From: an uncultured Bacteroidaceae bacterium
Lineage (GTDB): Bacteria; Bacteroidota; Bacteroidia; Bacteroidales; Bacteroidaceae
Direction of reading: 5' to 3'
Length of the DNA stretch: 64,000 bases
Assembly (NCBI GenBank): GCA_944320955.1
Contig: CALUJL010000002.1
Coordinates: forward strand, 62,001-126,000
In this document: positions 9,172-17,292 of the stretch, in pieces
How positions within the stretch are numbered: position 1 is the first letter of the stretch
Layout: each line of letters begins with the position of its first letter
Program-made: the position numbers and the translations under genes
The notes under the pieces: model-generated
Told to the model about the DNA's origin: nothing
The model's input: the letters and a program-made list of their open reading frames with translations, nothing else
Databases searched by the model: none

Positions 9172-10743
9172 TCAGGAAAGGGCCCGGAAAGTTTCCATCA
9201 GGTGCTCCAGATAGCGGTGGAGCCGGGCAAGGGTATCGGCCTTTTGCGGCTCGTAGGCCCCGGAGTCGAAGTAGAGCGAGGCGTGGAAGAAGTAGGTCGT
9301 GCTGTCCGAAAGCGCCAGTTGGCGCGGCGTGGCCGCAGGGCCTTCCAGGGAGTAGAGCAGCCCCCCGGTATGGGAAGGGGGAGCGGAGGTGTAGGCTTTC
9401 TCTTCGATTTTCTCGGCCCGGGCCGTGTGGAAGTAGACCAGCCGGCGGCTCTCTTCGCTGGCGGTGGGGAAGTCTTCGGGGCGGATGTGGCGGAAGGTGC
9501 AGTAGAGTCTGGCCTTTTCGCGGGGAAACTCCAGGTCGAAGAAGAGGGTGGACTGCTCCGAGTCGGGGACGAGGGCAAGGCGGGCGTCTTCCGGATACTC
9601 GAACCGGAAGGGAAGGCTGTCGGGCGTCGGCCGGTAGCGGGCGGGGAGTTCATCGGCCGTGGCATCGCCCTGTCCCGCACCGCAGGCGGCGGAGAGGAGG
9701 AGCGGCAGGAGCAGGAGGAAAAAGGGCAGGTGGTTTCGGGAAGAAGCGCCGGCCTTTTTCCGGTTTTCCTCTGCATTTTTTTTCTCCCCGGCTTCCTCTT
9801 CTGCGGTTTGCTCTTGCGGGAGGGTCACTTTTATTTTGCAAATCCGGCGGGGGCTCATCTTCATGGCTTCAAACTGGTAGGGCCCGTAGGAAATCACTTC
9901 GTGCAGTTTGGGGAACTCGCCCTTCAGTTCGAGCATAAGCCCGGCCAGCGTGTCGGCTTCGCCCTGGACTTGGGCAAAAACGCCGTCGTCCAGTTTCAGC
10001 GCCTTGCAGAAGTCGGTCAGGAGGGTCTTCCCCTCGAAGATAAAGGTGTGGTCGTTCAGCTTGGCGTACTTGCGCTCTTCGTCGTCGTACTCGTCGCGGA
10101 TTTCCCCGACTATCTCTTCTATTATGTCTTCCATAGTGACAATTCCCGAAGTGCCGCCGTATTCGTCCACAACGACTGCAATGTGCACCTTGTTCATCTG
10201 GAACTCCCGCAAAAGGTCGTCGATCATTTTTGTCTCTGGTATGAAGTAAGCCGGACGGACGAGCGACTGCCAGCGGAAATTCCCTCCCTTGCCGAGATGG
10301 GGGAGCAGGTCTTTGATGTAAAGCATGCCCACGATGTTGTCCAGATCCCCGTTGTAGACGGGCATCCGGGAGTAGACATTTTCGACAATGATGCGGAGCA
10401 GTTCGGAAAAGTCCGTCTTGACGGAGACGGCCACGAGGTCGCTTCGGGGAGTCATCACTTCCTTGGCCGTTTCGTCGCCGAAGCGGATAATGCCTTTCAG
10501 CAGCCCGGTCTCTTCTTCCAGCTCTTTGCTTTCGGCCAGATGGAGGGCTTTGCTGAGTTCTTCCACGGTACGGTCTTCAGGGTTTCCTTTGGTTTTGAGG
10601 AGGGAGCGCAGCCGATATTCCCGGAAACGGGCCAACTGCGGGTTGTGCGCGATGCGCATGGCTGCATAGAGCAGCAGGGGTGGGAGGAAAATGATCAGGA
10701 GAATGGCCCATAAGGGCAAGGTAAGCGAATAATCTGTGTCCAC
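9172..10743 (-). CDS. GldE-GldD fusion protein
   Basis: One uninterrupted frame of 523 residues joins two proteins that are usually separate. Residues 1-30 hold one membrane segment (PLWAILLIIFLPPLLLYAAM); residues 84-310 hold the CBS pair (EVMTPRSDLVAV, DEYGGTSGIVTMEDIIEEIV) and CorC/HlyC-type domain of GldE. Residues 313-338 are a charged linker, 339-353 a second hydrophobic segment with lipobox-like LLSAAC, and 354-523 match the GldD lipoprotein (FRFEYPEDARLALVP onward). No ATG, GTG or TTG stands before the GldD part. The usual DUF21 four-helix region of GldE is almost absent. The junction lies in a repeat-like sequence (9731-9787). The start is a GTG, 36 bases after the ssb stop. GldD is needed for gliding and type IX secretion in Flavobacteria. 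Confidence 0.85.
   Translation of the reverse strand: MDTDYSLTLPLWAILLIIFLPPLLLYAAMRIAHNPQLARFREYRLRSLLKTKGNPEDRTVEELSKALHLAESKELEEETGLLKGIIRFGDETAKEVMTPRSDLVAVSVKTDFSELLRIIVENVYSRMPVYNGDLDNIVGMLYIKDLLPHLGKGGNFRWQSLVRPAYFIPETKMIDDLLREFQMNKVHIAVVVDEYGGTSGIVTMEDIIEEIVGEIRDEYDDEERKYAKLNDHTFIFEGKTLLTDFCKALKLDDGVFAQVQGEADTLAGLMLELKGEFPKLHEVISYGPYQFEAMKMSPRRICKIKVTLPQEQTAEEEAGEKKNAEENRKKAGASSRNHLPFFLLLLPLLLSAACGAGQGDATADELPARYRPTPDSLPFRFEYPEDARLALVPDSEQSTLFFDLEFPREKARLYCTFRHIRPEDFPTASEESRRLVYFHTARAEKIEEKAYTSAPPSHTGGLLYSLEGPAATPRQLALSDSTTYFFHASLYFDSGAYEPQKADTLARLHRYLEHLMETFRALS
9731..9787. repeat. Degenerate 22-bp repeat units at the gldE/gldD junction
   Basis: On the plus strand one unit reads AAGAAG-CGCCGGCC-TTTTTCCGG and the next has TCTGCAT followed by eight T and CTCC, close to the unit in the array at 30078-30212 with core TCCTGCAT. 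These bases encode the linker between the two fused domains. The match is imperfect, so the call is an inference. Confidence 0.5.
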
Positions 10744-10779
10744 GAGTCTGGGGTAATGGTGAATACTTCTTGGGAGTCC

Positions 10780-11232
10780 TCAGAAGGGCGCTTCGGTGTC
10801 GCCTCCTGCGGGCTGGGGGGCTTGCGGCTGCGCTCCGGCTGCCGCGTTGGGGCGGCCGGAAGCCTCGGGCCGGGCGGAGCCGGCGTTTTGCACGGGGTGG
10901 GGGGGAGAAAGGAGCTCCATGGCGTCGGCATAGATCTCGGTGATGTAGCGTTGCGCACCGCTCTGGTCGGAGTAGGAACGGGTGCGGATTTTGCCTTCTA
11001 TGTAGAGCTTGTCGCCCTTGTGCACGTATTTTTCGGCGGTTTCGGCAAGGCCGCGCCAGAGAATGATGTTGTGCCAGTCGGTCCGCTCGGGCACTTGTGT
11101 ACCGTTGGGCAGGGTGTATCCGCGTTCGCTCGTGGCCAAGGGAAAACTGGCCACGGCTTTTCCCGGTTCGTAGTAGCGTACTACGGGGTCTCGTCCTACA
11201 TGTCCGACGAGGATGACTTTGTTGATCGACAT
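10780..11232 (-). CDS. ssb: Single-stranded DNA-binding protein
   Basis: A 150-residue SSB. The OB-fold spans residues 1-110 and begins MSINKVILVGHVGRDPVVRY, with the typical WHNIILW and GDKLYIEGKIRTRSY strands. A glycine/proline/alanine-rich disordered linker follows, ending in the acidic tip EAPF, a variant of the DDxPF tail that recruits replication and repair proteins. The open frame reaches 11394, but the start at 11232 is fixed by alignment to the universal SSB N-terminus. It precedes gldE-gldD by 36 bases, as in other Bacteroidetes. Confidence 0.95.
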   Translation of the reverse strand: MSINKVILVGHVGRDPVVRYYEPGKAVASFPLATSERGYTLPNGTQVPERTDWHNIILWRGLAETAEKYVHKGDKLYIEGKIRTRSYSDQSGAQRYITEIYADAMELLSPPHPVQNAGSARPEASGRPNAAAGAQPQAPQPAGGDTEAPF

Positions 11233-11353
11233 GGAAGTCCTTTCGGTTTTCGGTTGAATCGTGGCAGCAAAGAAACGGAATTCTTTCGGAATATGCAAGT
11301 TCCTTGCGCCACAGTCGCCGAGGGAAACGGCTTGGTCTCCTTTCTGACGGCTG

Positions 11354-11866
11354 CTATTTCCGTAGCAGGTATCTGATGAATGCGTATCCGCCAAGGACTT
11401 GCAGGGCCATTCCGGGCAGGCCGGTGCGGAAGTCCTGCATGGCTGCGGTGAGGCTGCCGGTCAGCATCCATTCGCCCAATGCTCCGAAGATCTGGTAGAA
11501 TGCCACGATACCCAGCAGGAGGAGCAGGCTTGTGTGCTGAAAGCGTTTGGCCGCATAGCCGGCTGCGGTGGCCAGAAGTACGGATTTGAGCAGGATGGCA
11601 GGTAAAACCGCCGGGGCAGGCATACCGAACAGGGCTGAGTTGGCCAGCGGGGAGGCCAAGGCTACCAACAGTCCGGCTCTCCATCCGTATTTGTATGCTC
11701 CGACAAGGGTGAAGAAATAGATGGGGAGCCACGTTGTTCCGCCTTGGGGAAGGAGATGGCACAGCTGGGGGAGGAGGATATTGCCGACGATGAAGAGTGC
11801 GGCGGTCCAATAGGTTTTGATCTCGTTATACGGGAGATCGTAGAGTTTTGCAGTCTGGGTTTTCAT
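11354..11866 (-). CDS. Small membrane protein, possible ECF-type S component
   Basis: A 170-residue protein with about five to six hydrophobic segments. The motif LPIYFFTLVGAYKYGWRAGLLVALASPLANSALFGMPAP resembles ECF vitamin transporter S components, where a loop after the third helix is followed by a glycine-rich stretch; the match is by pattern only. An upstream extension of the frame to 11980 is charged and low-complexity, so the ATG at 11866 (MKTQTAKLYDLP) is chosen. No ECF ATPase or T gene lies nearby. It follows the DUF1893 gene after 37 bases and is the last member of the iron-sulfur/aldo-keto reductase operon. Confidence 0.55.
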   Translation of the reverse strand: MKTQTAKLYDLPYNEIKTYWTAALFIVGNILLPQLCHLLPQGGTTWLPIYFFTLVGAYKYGWRAGLLVALASPLANSALFGMPAPAVLPAILLKSVLLATAAGYAAKRFQHTSLLLLLGIVAFYQIFGALGEWMLTGSLTAAMQDFRTGLPGMALQVLGGYAFIRYLLRK

Positions 11867-11903
11867 ATTCGGTGCTATTGGGGGATTGGTGTGTTCTTGT
11901 CTT

Positions 11904-12371
11904 TCAGTCGTTTTCGGAGTATGATTTTTCTTCTTCCCGCACTTCGCCCGCGGCGGGGGAGAGCCCTTGCTGTCGGACAAAGCGGCGGATGGTCCGGATG
12001 AGTTCTTCCGGATTACTTTCCCACTGGCACAGGTTTTCCAGCGGGCACCAGCCGGTTTTCGTTCGGTTCAGTATGAAAGGTGCGAGTTTCCCGTAGCGTG
12101 TGCAGATTCCGGCGTTTGCCAGCAGGGTAAGCGCGGGCAGGCTGAGGGTTTCGGCATACAGTGCTTTCACTCCTCCGGCCACCATGAGTGCGGCTGCTCC
12201 CTTGCCTACTACTTTGTCGGCCATCTCTGCGTTTCTCAGAAACTCAGGCTCGTTGCAATAAAGGTCGTAGAGATCGGCCACGCCCCGCCGGTGGAAAGTG
12301 CGGATTTCGCTTCCCTGCCGGATGACGCAGGAGCACTGTTCCCGCCGGAGCTGCCTGATGAGTTCTTCCAT
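11904..12371 (-). CDS. DUF1893 domain protein
   Basis: A 155-residue cytosolic protein with the DUF1893 pattern: CVIRQGSEIRTFHRRGVADLYDLY, the conserved DKVVGKGAAALMVAGGVKALYAE core, and a cysteine-containing C-terminal part. The fold is thought to resemble cytidine deaminases, and the GKGAAAL segment could bind a small ligand; no reaction is known. It lies 27 bases after the aldo/keto reductase and 37 before the membrane protein, a linkage I recall in other Bacteroidales, which suggests a role in the same redox system. Confidence 0.85.
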   Translation of the reverse strand: MEELIRQLRREQCSCVIRQGSEIRTFHRRGVADLYDLYCNEPEFLRNAEMADKVVGKGAAALMVAGGVKALYAETLSLPALTLLANAGICTRYGKLAPFILNRTKTGWCPLENLCQWESNPEELIRTIRRFVRQQGLSPAAGEVREEEKSYSEND

Positions 12372-12398
12372 TTGGTAAGGGGAAAAGATAAAGCAGGG

Positions 12399-13793
12399 TC
12401 AGACTTTTTCTCGTTTCAGGCTTTCCACATAGCGGTCGATGCGCTGCAGTTCTTTGGGAATGTCGATGCCTTGCGGACAATGGGGGTTGCATTGCCCGCA
12501 TCCGACGCAGTGGTTGGCCTGCCGGAGCTTGGGCACGCTGCGGTCGTAGCCTATGAGATAGATGCGGCGTGCCCGGCGGTAAGTAGGATCTTGGTTGTCT
12601 ACGACGATGTTCCCTTCGTTGAGGCATTTGTTGTAGTGCAGGAGAATGGCCGGGATGTCTATGCCGTACGGACAAGGCATGCAGTATTTGCAGTCGTTGC
12701 ACGGTATCGTGTCGAATTGCATCATCATCGTGGCCACTCGTTGCAAGAAGGCCAGTTCGTCTTCATCCAGCGGTTTCAGGGGAGAGTAGGTGCGCAGGTT
12801 GTCTTGCAGGTGCTCCATGCGCGTCATTCCGCTGAGCACCGTGAGCACGCGGGGGTAGGTTCCTGCAAAACGGAAAGCCCACGAAGCCACCGAGAGCTCC
12901 GGTTCGCGCTCTTTCAGCGTGGCCACTATGTTATCCGGCACGTTCGACAGCCGGCCGCCCAGCAGCGGTTCCATGATGATGGCAGGGATTCCGCGCTTGT
13001 CCAGCTCGGCGTAGAGGTATTCGGCATTGGTATTGCTCGGATTGATCTGCTTGGCGTAGCGCCAGTCCAGGTAGTTCATCTGGATTTGTACGAAGTCCCA
13101 GTGGTAAACGTCGTGCTTGGAGAGCAGATAGTCGAACACTTTTATGTCGCCGTGGTAGGAGAATCCGAGATTGCGGATGCGCCCTGCCTCTCTCTCCTTG
13201 AGGAGAAAGTCGAGCATGCCGTTGTCGAGGTAGCGCGCGTGCAGGTTTTCCATGCCTCCGCCGCCCACGGAGTGCAGCAGGTAGTAGTCGATGTAGTCCA
13301 CCTGCAGTTCTTCGAACGATTTGCGGTACATGGCCATGGAAGCCTCGCGTGAGAAGTCACCGAAATTGGAGAGTTTCGTGGCTACGAAGTACTTGTCTCT
13401 CGGGTAGCGGCTCAGGGCGATGCCCGTGGCGCGCTCCGACTCTCCCTGGCAATAGGCGGGGGAGGTGTCGTAATAGTTTACGCCGTGGGCCATGGCATAG
13501 TCCACCAGTTCGTTGACGACTTCCTGGTCTACGACACTCCTCTTCTCCCCGTCGCCGCGGTCCTTGGGGGAGGGCAGGCGCATCATGCCGAATCCGAGGA
13601 TCGACACCTTGTCGCCCGTCGTGGGGCTGGTGCGCATGGTCATGTCGGCGGCCGAGGTTTCGCCGTTTGCGGCAGTTCCGGCGGTTTCTTCCTTGCCGCC
13701 GCAGGCTGTCAGTCCGGCCGTGGCCGCTCCGGCTATGCCGAGTGTCTTGAGGAAGTCGCGGCGGGATATGCAGTTTTTATCTTTGTTTTCCAT
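12399..13793 (-). CDS. Tat-exported aldo/keto reductase with C-terminal 4Fe-4S domain
   Basis: A 464-residue oxidoreductase. Residues 1-35 carry a twin-arginine-type leader (SRRDFLKTLGIAGAA) ending in a lipobox-like LTAC, so it is probably exported folded and lipid-anchored. The (β/α)8 aldo/keto reductase domain follows (FGMMRLPSP, ANYYDTSPAYCQGESE-like GVNYYDTSPAYCQGESE, KLSNFGDF). The C-terminal part holds CNDCKYCMPCPYGIDI and CVGCGQCNPHCPQGIDI, two ferredoxin-like cysteine sets for 4Fe-4S clusters. It sits between the NapH/G-like membrane protein and DUF1893, so electrons may pass from the membrane protein to it. Substrate unknown. Confidence 0.9.
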   Translation of the reverse strand: MENKDKNCISRRDFLKTLGIAGAATAGLTACGGKEETAGTAANGETSAADMTMRTSPTTGDKVSILGFGMMRLPSPKDRGDGEKRSVVDQEVVNELVDYAMAHGVNYYDTSPAYCQGESERATGIALSRYPRDKYFVATKLSNFGDFSREASMAMYRKSFEELQVDYIDYYLLHSVGGGGMENLHARYLDNGMLDFLLKEREAGRIRNLGFSYHGDIKVFDYLLSKHDVYHWDFVQIQMNYLDWRYAKQINPSNTNAEYLYAELDKRGIPAIIMEPLLGGRLSNVPDNIVATLKEREPELSVASWAFRFAGTYPRVLTVLSGMTRMEHLQDNLRTYSPLKPLDEDELAFLQRVATMMMQFDTIPCNDCKYCMPCPYGIDIPAILLHYNKCLNEGNIVVDNQDPTYRRARRIYLIGYDRSVPKLRQANHCVGCGQCNPHCPQGIDIPKELQRIDRYVESLKREKV

Positions 13794-13839
13794 AGGGCGT
13801 TGCTCTTGTTTCTTGTGGGGGGTTACTGCGGTTGGGGAA

Positions 13840-15360
13840 TTAAATGGTGCGGTGCATCGTGTGCCCTTCCACGTAGATGGCGCTGAAGGGCCGTGCGGGA
13901 CAGAGGTTTTCGCAGGCGCCGCAGCCGATGCAGCGCTCCGTGTTGACGGCCGGGATCTTGAGCGAATCCGGGTTTCCTGCTTCGGAGGGAATCATCTGTA
14001 TGGCCGCCGTGGGGCAGTGGCGGGCGCAGTTGCCGCATTCCACCCCGTCGGTCAGCGGGATGCAGTTGGCCTTGATCCAGACGGCGTGGCCTATCTGGGT
14101 GGAAGTCTTCTCCGCCAGGTCCGTCAAGTGGATGGCCTCCGTGGGGCAGACCTCGGCGCAACGCGTGCATTCCGGGCGGCAGTAGCCCCGCTCGTACGAC
14201 ATTTCCGGCTGCATGAAGCGGAGCAAATCGGAAGAGGGGCTCAGGACTCCGTTGGGACAGGCCGATACGCAGAGCTGGCAGGCCGTGCAGTGCTGGGCGA
14301 AGTGGCGTGCGCTGTAGGCTCCCGGGGGAAGGATATATTGTTGGCGGGGCGGTGCTTTCTTGTCCAGGATGGGGGCCAGCCCGCCGTCCACCTTCTTCTT
14401 TTGCGCTTTCAGCGCGACGGCCGAGGCCAGCAGCAGCGAGGAGGAGAGAAATGTGCGGCGGGCGTTGTCGGCCGGTTGGGCAGCGGTTTTCTTATGCGGG
14501 GTAGCGGGATTGGTTGCGTTCTCGCGCGCCGTTTCCTTGTCGGGCCGGGCGTGGGTGTAGCGGATGGCTCCTTCGCGGCAGACTCCGATGCAGTCCATGC
14601 AGGCGACGCAGCGGCTGTAGTCGATACGGTGGTGCTTGGCGTCGATGCAGGCGGCCTTGCAGTTGCGGGCACAGAGGTTGCAGCCGATGCACTTCGAGGT
14701 GTCGATGGTGGGTTTCAGCCAGGCATATCGCGACACGAAGCCCAGCACCGTTCCCACCGGGCAGATGGCGTTGCAATACGTGCGCCCGTTCTTCCAGGCC
14801 AATATACCTATTATAATAAGGGTAGCGGCAGCGAGGAGAAACGTAGGCAGGCTGCGCAGCCAGACTTCCGTTTCATAAAATGCGTAGCTGTCCGCCCGTT
14901 CGGCCAGATAGGCCAGCCCGTTGTTTCCCCACCGGTAGAGCGGGGCGAAGAAGTTGGTGGCGATGCGCCCGTATGCGCTGTAGGGAGCCAGCAGGGCGGT
15001 CAGGGAACCGATGCCGGCCACCGTGGCTATGACGAAAAGGGCCAGCACCGTGTAGCGTACTGCCGAGAGGGCGGGAGAGTAGGAGTAGGGGTTTCGCTTT
15101 TTCCACCTCCCCATCCGGGCTATTGCGTCCTGCATTACGCCCAAAGGGCAAATGACAGAGCAGTAAACGCGGCCGAAGAGGAGCGTCAGCACGAGGAGAA
15201 ATACGACGACTCCTGCGTTCAGGGCCAGCAGGGCCGGCAAGAATTGGATTTTGGCCATCCACCCCAGCCACGTGTGTACCGCTCCCGTAAAGTCGAGGAA
15301 CAGCAGTGTGATACCGGCGAGGAAGAGGACAGCCAGGATGCGTCGGGTTTTGCGTAACAT
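13840..15360 (-). CDS. NapH/NapG-like membrane iron-sulfur protein (fusion)
   Basis: A 506-residue protein in two parts. Residues 1-215 hold about four to five membrane segments with CSVICPLGV and CNAICPVGT motifs, as in NapH/NosR-type quinol oxidases, and two ferredoxin motifs (CIGCNLCARNCKAAC, CVACMDCIGVC). After a linker comes an internal twin-arginine-like hydrophobic segment (NARRTFLSSSLLLASAVAL) and then a NapG/MauM-like part with four further cysteine sets (CTACQLCVSAC, CTRCAEVC, CGNCARHC, CIGCGACENLC). It probably draws electrons from menaquinol and delivers them across the membrane. First gene of the operon with the aldo/keto reductase (46-base gap); promoter at 15390-15397. Confidence 0.88.
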   Translation of the reverse strand: MLRKTRRILAVLFLAGITLLFLDFTGAVHTWLGWMAKIQFLPALLALNAGVVVFLLVLTLLFGRVYCSVICPLGVMQDAIARMGRWKKRNPYSYSPALSAVRYTVLALFVIATVAGIGSLTALLAPYSAYGRIATNFFAPLYRWGNNGLAYLAERADSYAFYETEVWLRSLPTFLLAAATLIIIGILAWKNGRTYCNAICPVGTVLGFVSRYAWLKPTIDTSKCIGCNLCARNCKAACIDAKHHRIDYSRCVACMDCIGVCREGAIRYTHARPDKETARENATNPATPHKKTAAQPADNARRTFLSSSLLLASAVALKAQKKKVDGGLAPILDKKAPPRQQYILPPGAYSARHFAQHCTACQLCVSACPNGVLSPSSDLLRFMQPEMSYERGYCRPECTRCAEVCPTEAIHLTDLAEKTSTQIGHAVWIKANCIPLTDGVECGNCARHCPTAAIQMIPSEAGNPDSLKIPAVNTERCIGCGACENLCPARPFSAIYVEGHTMHRTI

Positions 15361-15389
15361 AAGCCACAGAGAGATAAGGTTTCAGGCTA

Positions 15390-15397
15390 CAAAGATA
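15390..15397 (-). promoter_or_regulatory. -7 promoter element of the iron-sulfur operon
   Basis: Minus-strand TATCTTTG, exact TAnnTTTG, 29 bases before the ATG at 15360. Confidence 0.55.
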
Positions 15398-15514
15398 GTG
15401 GCTTCGGAGCAATAATCTTTTACCCGAATTACTGATTTTTCTCCCCCGGACCGGGCTTTTTCTTCCCGATTTGGCATACTTTGCCCGATTTGTGCGATAT
15501 TTGCAACTCCAAAC

Positions 15515-15540
15515 GGCCGCCCGTTTTTTTGTGGGCGGCT
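15515..15540 (+). other. Stem-loop in the leader of the prenyltransferase gene
   Basis: GCCGCCC at 15516-15522 pairs with GGGCGGC at 15533-15539, and a flanking pair extends it; the loop is T-rich. A GATATTTG just upstream (a one-base variant of the promoter element) would place it in the 5' leader. The T tract is in the loop and not after the stem, so it is not a standard terminator. Function unknown. Confidence 0.45.
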
Positions 15541-15592
15541 TCGTGCTGAAAAAGGCGTGGAGCGAAAGAAATGTAGTCAAGTATAGAAAGAG

Positions 15593-16486
15593 ATGAGAAA
15601 GCATTCACTGAAAGATTGGATGATTGCCGTGCGCCCGTGGTCGTTCCCGGCCTCGGCCATGCCGGTGGTAGCGACTTTGGGCTATTTGTTTGCCATGGAC
15701 AGGGAAATCTCCTGGGCCAACGGGGTCTGGGCCTTGCTGAATATCGTGGTGTTCCATGCGGCCGGGAACACGTGGAGCGACTATTTCGACTATAAACGCC
15801 GGGTCGATGCCGAAGATACCTTCGGGGCGAAGACCCTGACTTCCGGCATGTTTACCCCCGGGGAGATACGTTCCCTCTCGCTGGCCCTGCTTGCCGTGGC
15901 CTTGGCGGCAGGGGTGGGCCTGTGGTTGCGCACGGAAATGCCTCTTTTATACATAGGCATAGGCGGAATGCTCTGCGCCTTGCTCTATCCCTACTTCAAG
16001 TACCGGGCACTCGGCGATGTGGTGATTTTTGCCTCATACGCCTTTCTTCCCACGTTGGGGACGGCCTATGTGGCCACACTGGCCCTCGACTGGGAAATCC
16101 TGTATCTGGCCCTTCCGGTGGGGCTCATCACGGTGGCCATCCTCCACTGCAACAATACGCGCGACATGCAGACCGACCACCGGGCCCATATCCGTACGCT
16201 GGCCATGAAGCTGGGCGGGAAGCGCTCGGTGCGTCTCTATGCGTTCGAGGTCCTCTTCCCCTTTGTCTGGCTGACGGGCTGCGTCCTTGCAGGTGTTTTC
16301 CCCGTTTGGGCACTGTTGGCGTGGGTTACGGTGGTCCCCGCCTGGCAGAATGTGCGCCGGGCTGCCGCTTTTTTCCGCGAGGGCTCGTCGGCCATTGCCG
16401 GGCTGGACGAAGCCACAGCCCGGTTGCAACTCCTCTTCAGCCTGGTCCTGACGGTTTCGTTCGTCGTGGCCGGGCTGGTGGGTTGA
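15593..16486 (+). CDS. UbiA family prenyltransferase, probably MenA
   Basis: A 297-residue membrane protein with eight to nine hydrophobic segments. The aspartate-rich site NTWSDYFDYKRRVDAED and the second site NNTRDMQTDHRAHIRTLA are the two Mg2+-diphosphate binding motifs of UbiA enzymes; the second, with NNxRDxxTD, is typical of 1,4-dihydroxy-2-naphthoate prenyltransferase of menaquinone synthesis. Length fits. No other men gene is present here, so the specific substrate rests on the motif. The CPBP protease gene follows after 37 bases on the same strand. Confidence 0.85.
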   Translation: MRKHSLKDWMIAVRPWSFPASAMPVVATLGYLFAMDREISWANGVWALLNIVVFHAAGNTWSDYFDYKRRVDAEDTFGAKTLTSGMFTPGEIRSLSLALLAVALAAGVGLWLRTEMPLLYIGIGGMLCALLYPYFKYRALGDVVIFASYAFLPTLGTAYVATLALDWEILYLALPVGLITVAILHCNNTRDMQTDHRAHIRTLAMKLGGKRSVRLYAFEVLFPFVWLTGCVLAGVFPVWALLAWVTVVPAWQNVRRAAAFFREGSSAIAGLDEATARLQLLFSLVLTVSFVVAGLVG

Positions 16487-16523
16487 AGTCTTGTCTGGTG
16501 TCGGAAAAAGGAGTGCCCGGATC

Positions 16524-17138
16524 GTGAAGAAACTCATATCTTTGGTCTTATTGGCGGCCGTGTTGTGGGCTGTGATGTTCTCCCCGCTGACGGCCCCCCA
16601 TGTCCGTTTTTGGTGGATGATGACGGGATCGGCCCTTCTTCTGGGCCTGCTTTCCACTTGTTTCAACTCCCGTTGGTGGCAGCGGACCGAGTGGAACGGG
16701 GCCAACCTGCTGCTGGGTATTGTCGTGGCTGCGGCGTTGTGGGGCATCTTCTGGGTGGGCGACAAGGCGTCGTCCTGGCTGTTCGACTTTGCCCGCCCGC
16801 AGGTCGACACGATCTACGGCATGAAATCGGGGGAATCACCCTGGCTGCTGGCCGGGCTGATGCTGTTCCTGATAGGCCCGGCCGAGGAGATATTCTGGCG
16901 GGGCTGTGTGCAGCAGGAGTTTTCGGAGCGTTTCGGTCCCGGCCGCGGCTTCCTGCTCACCACGCTCCTCTATGCCTTGGTCCACGCGGCTTCCTGCAAT
17001 TTCATGCTCGTGATGGCGGCCTTCGTGGCCGGCCTCGTGTGGGGAGCGCTCTACCGCTTCTTTCCCCGCCGTTTTGCCGCCATCATCGTTTCCCATGCCC
17101 TGTGGGACGCCGCTGTTTTCATTTGGTTCCCGATCTGA
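16524..17138 (+). CDS. CPBP family intramembrane metalloprotease
   Basis: About 204 residues with seven hydrophobic segments and the three CPBP (Abi) motifs: GPAEEIFWRG, the histidine-containing LLYALVHAAS, and a C-terminal SHALWD. The glutamates and histidines form a membrane-embedded metal site used for prenyl-protein-type or other intramembrane cleavage. The frame also contains a TTG at 16491, but GTG at 16524 has an AAAAAGGAG sequence twelve bases upstream and begins VKKLISLVLL, a normal N-terminus. Probably co-transcribed with the prenyltransferase. Substrate unknown. Confidence 0.82.
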   Translation: MKKLISLVLLAAVLWAVMFSPLTAPHVRFWWMMTGSALLLGLLSTCFNSRWWQRTEWNGANLLLGIVVAAALWGIFWVGDKASSWLFDFARPQVDTIYGMKSGESPWLLAGLMLFLIGPAEEIFWRGCVQQEFSERFGPGRGFLLTTLLYALVHAASCNFMLVMAAFVAGLVWGALYRFFPRRFAAIIVSHALWDAAVFIWFPI

Positions 17139-17144
17139 TTGCGG

Positions 17145-17182
17145 CAGAGAAAGAGGACCGGCCCCTCGGGGGAGGCCGGTCC
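17145..17182 (-). terminator. Terminator-like hairpin
   Basis: GGACCGGCC at 17155-17163 pairs with GGCCGGTCC at 17174-17182. On the minus strand it is followed by TCTTTCTCT; on the plus strand no T tract follows. This direction supports a minus-strand transcript and not only the end of the CPBP gene. Confidence 0.6.
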
Positions 17183-17190
17183 CGGCGCTG

Positions 17191-17292
17191 TTAGTCCTGA
17201 ATCTTTTTTCCGGACTGTGAGAGAAAAGACGTGCTTGCTTCTTGGAATTTTGTTTTGCCTGTCCGGCAAAAAGGCTGTAGGCTTACATTCAT
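17191..17292 (-). CDS. Possible 33-residue peptide in the small transcript
   Basis: ATG at 17292 to TAA at 17191-17193 encodes a basic, serine-rich peptide starting MNVSLQPFCRTGKTKFQ. The start would be only about five to eight bases from the predicted transcript start, with no ribosome site, so coding is doubtful; a non-coding RNA is equally likely. Confidence 0.25.
   Translation of the reverse strand: MNVSLQPFCRTGKTKFQEASTSFLSQSGKKIQD

Noticed and set aside
9776..9783. Programmed slippage on the eight-A run in the gldE-gldD gene
   Set aside because: Both alternative frames after the run give long meaningless products, while the straight frame reads directly into GldD.
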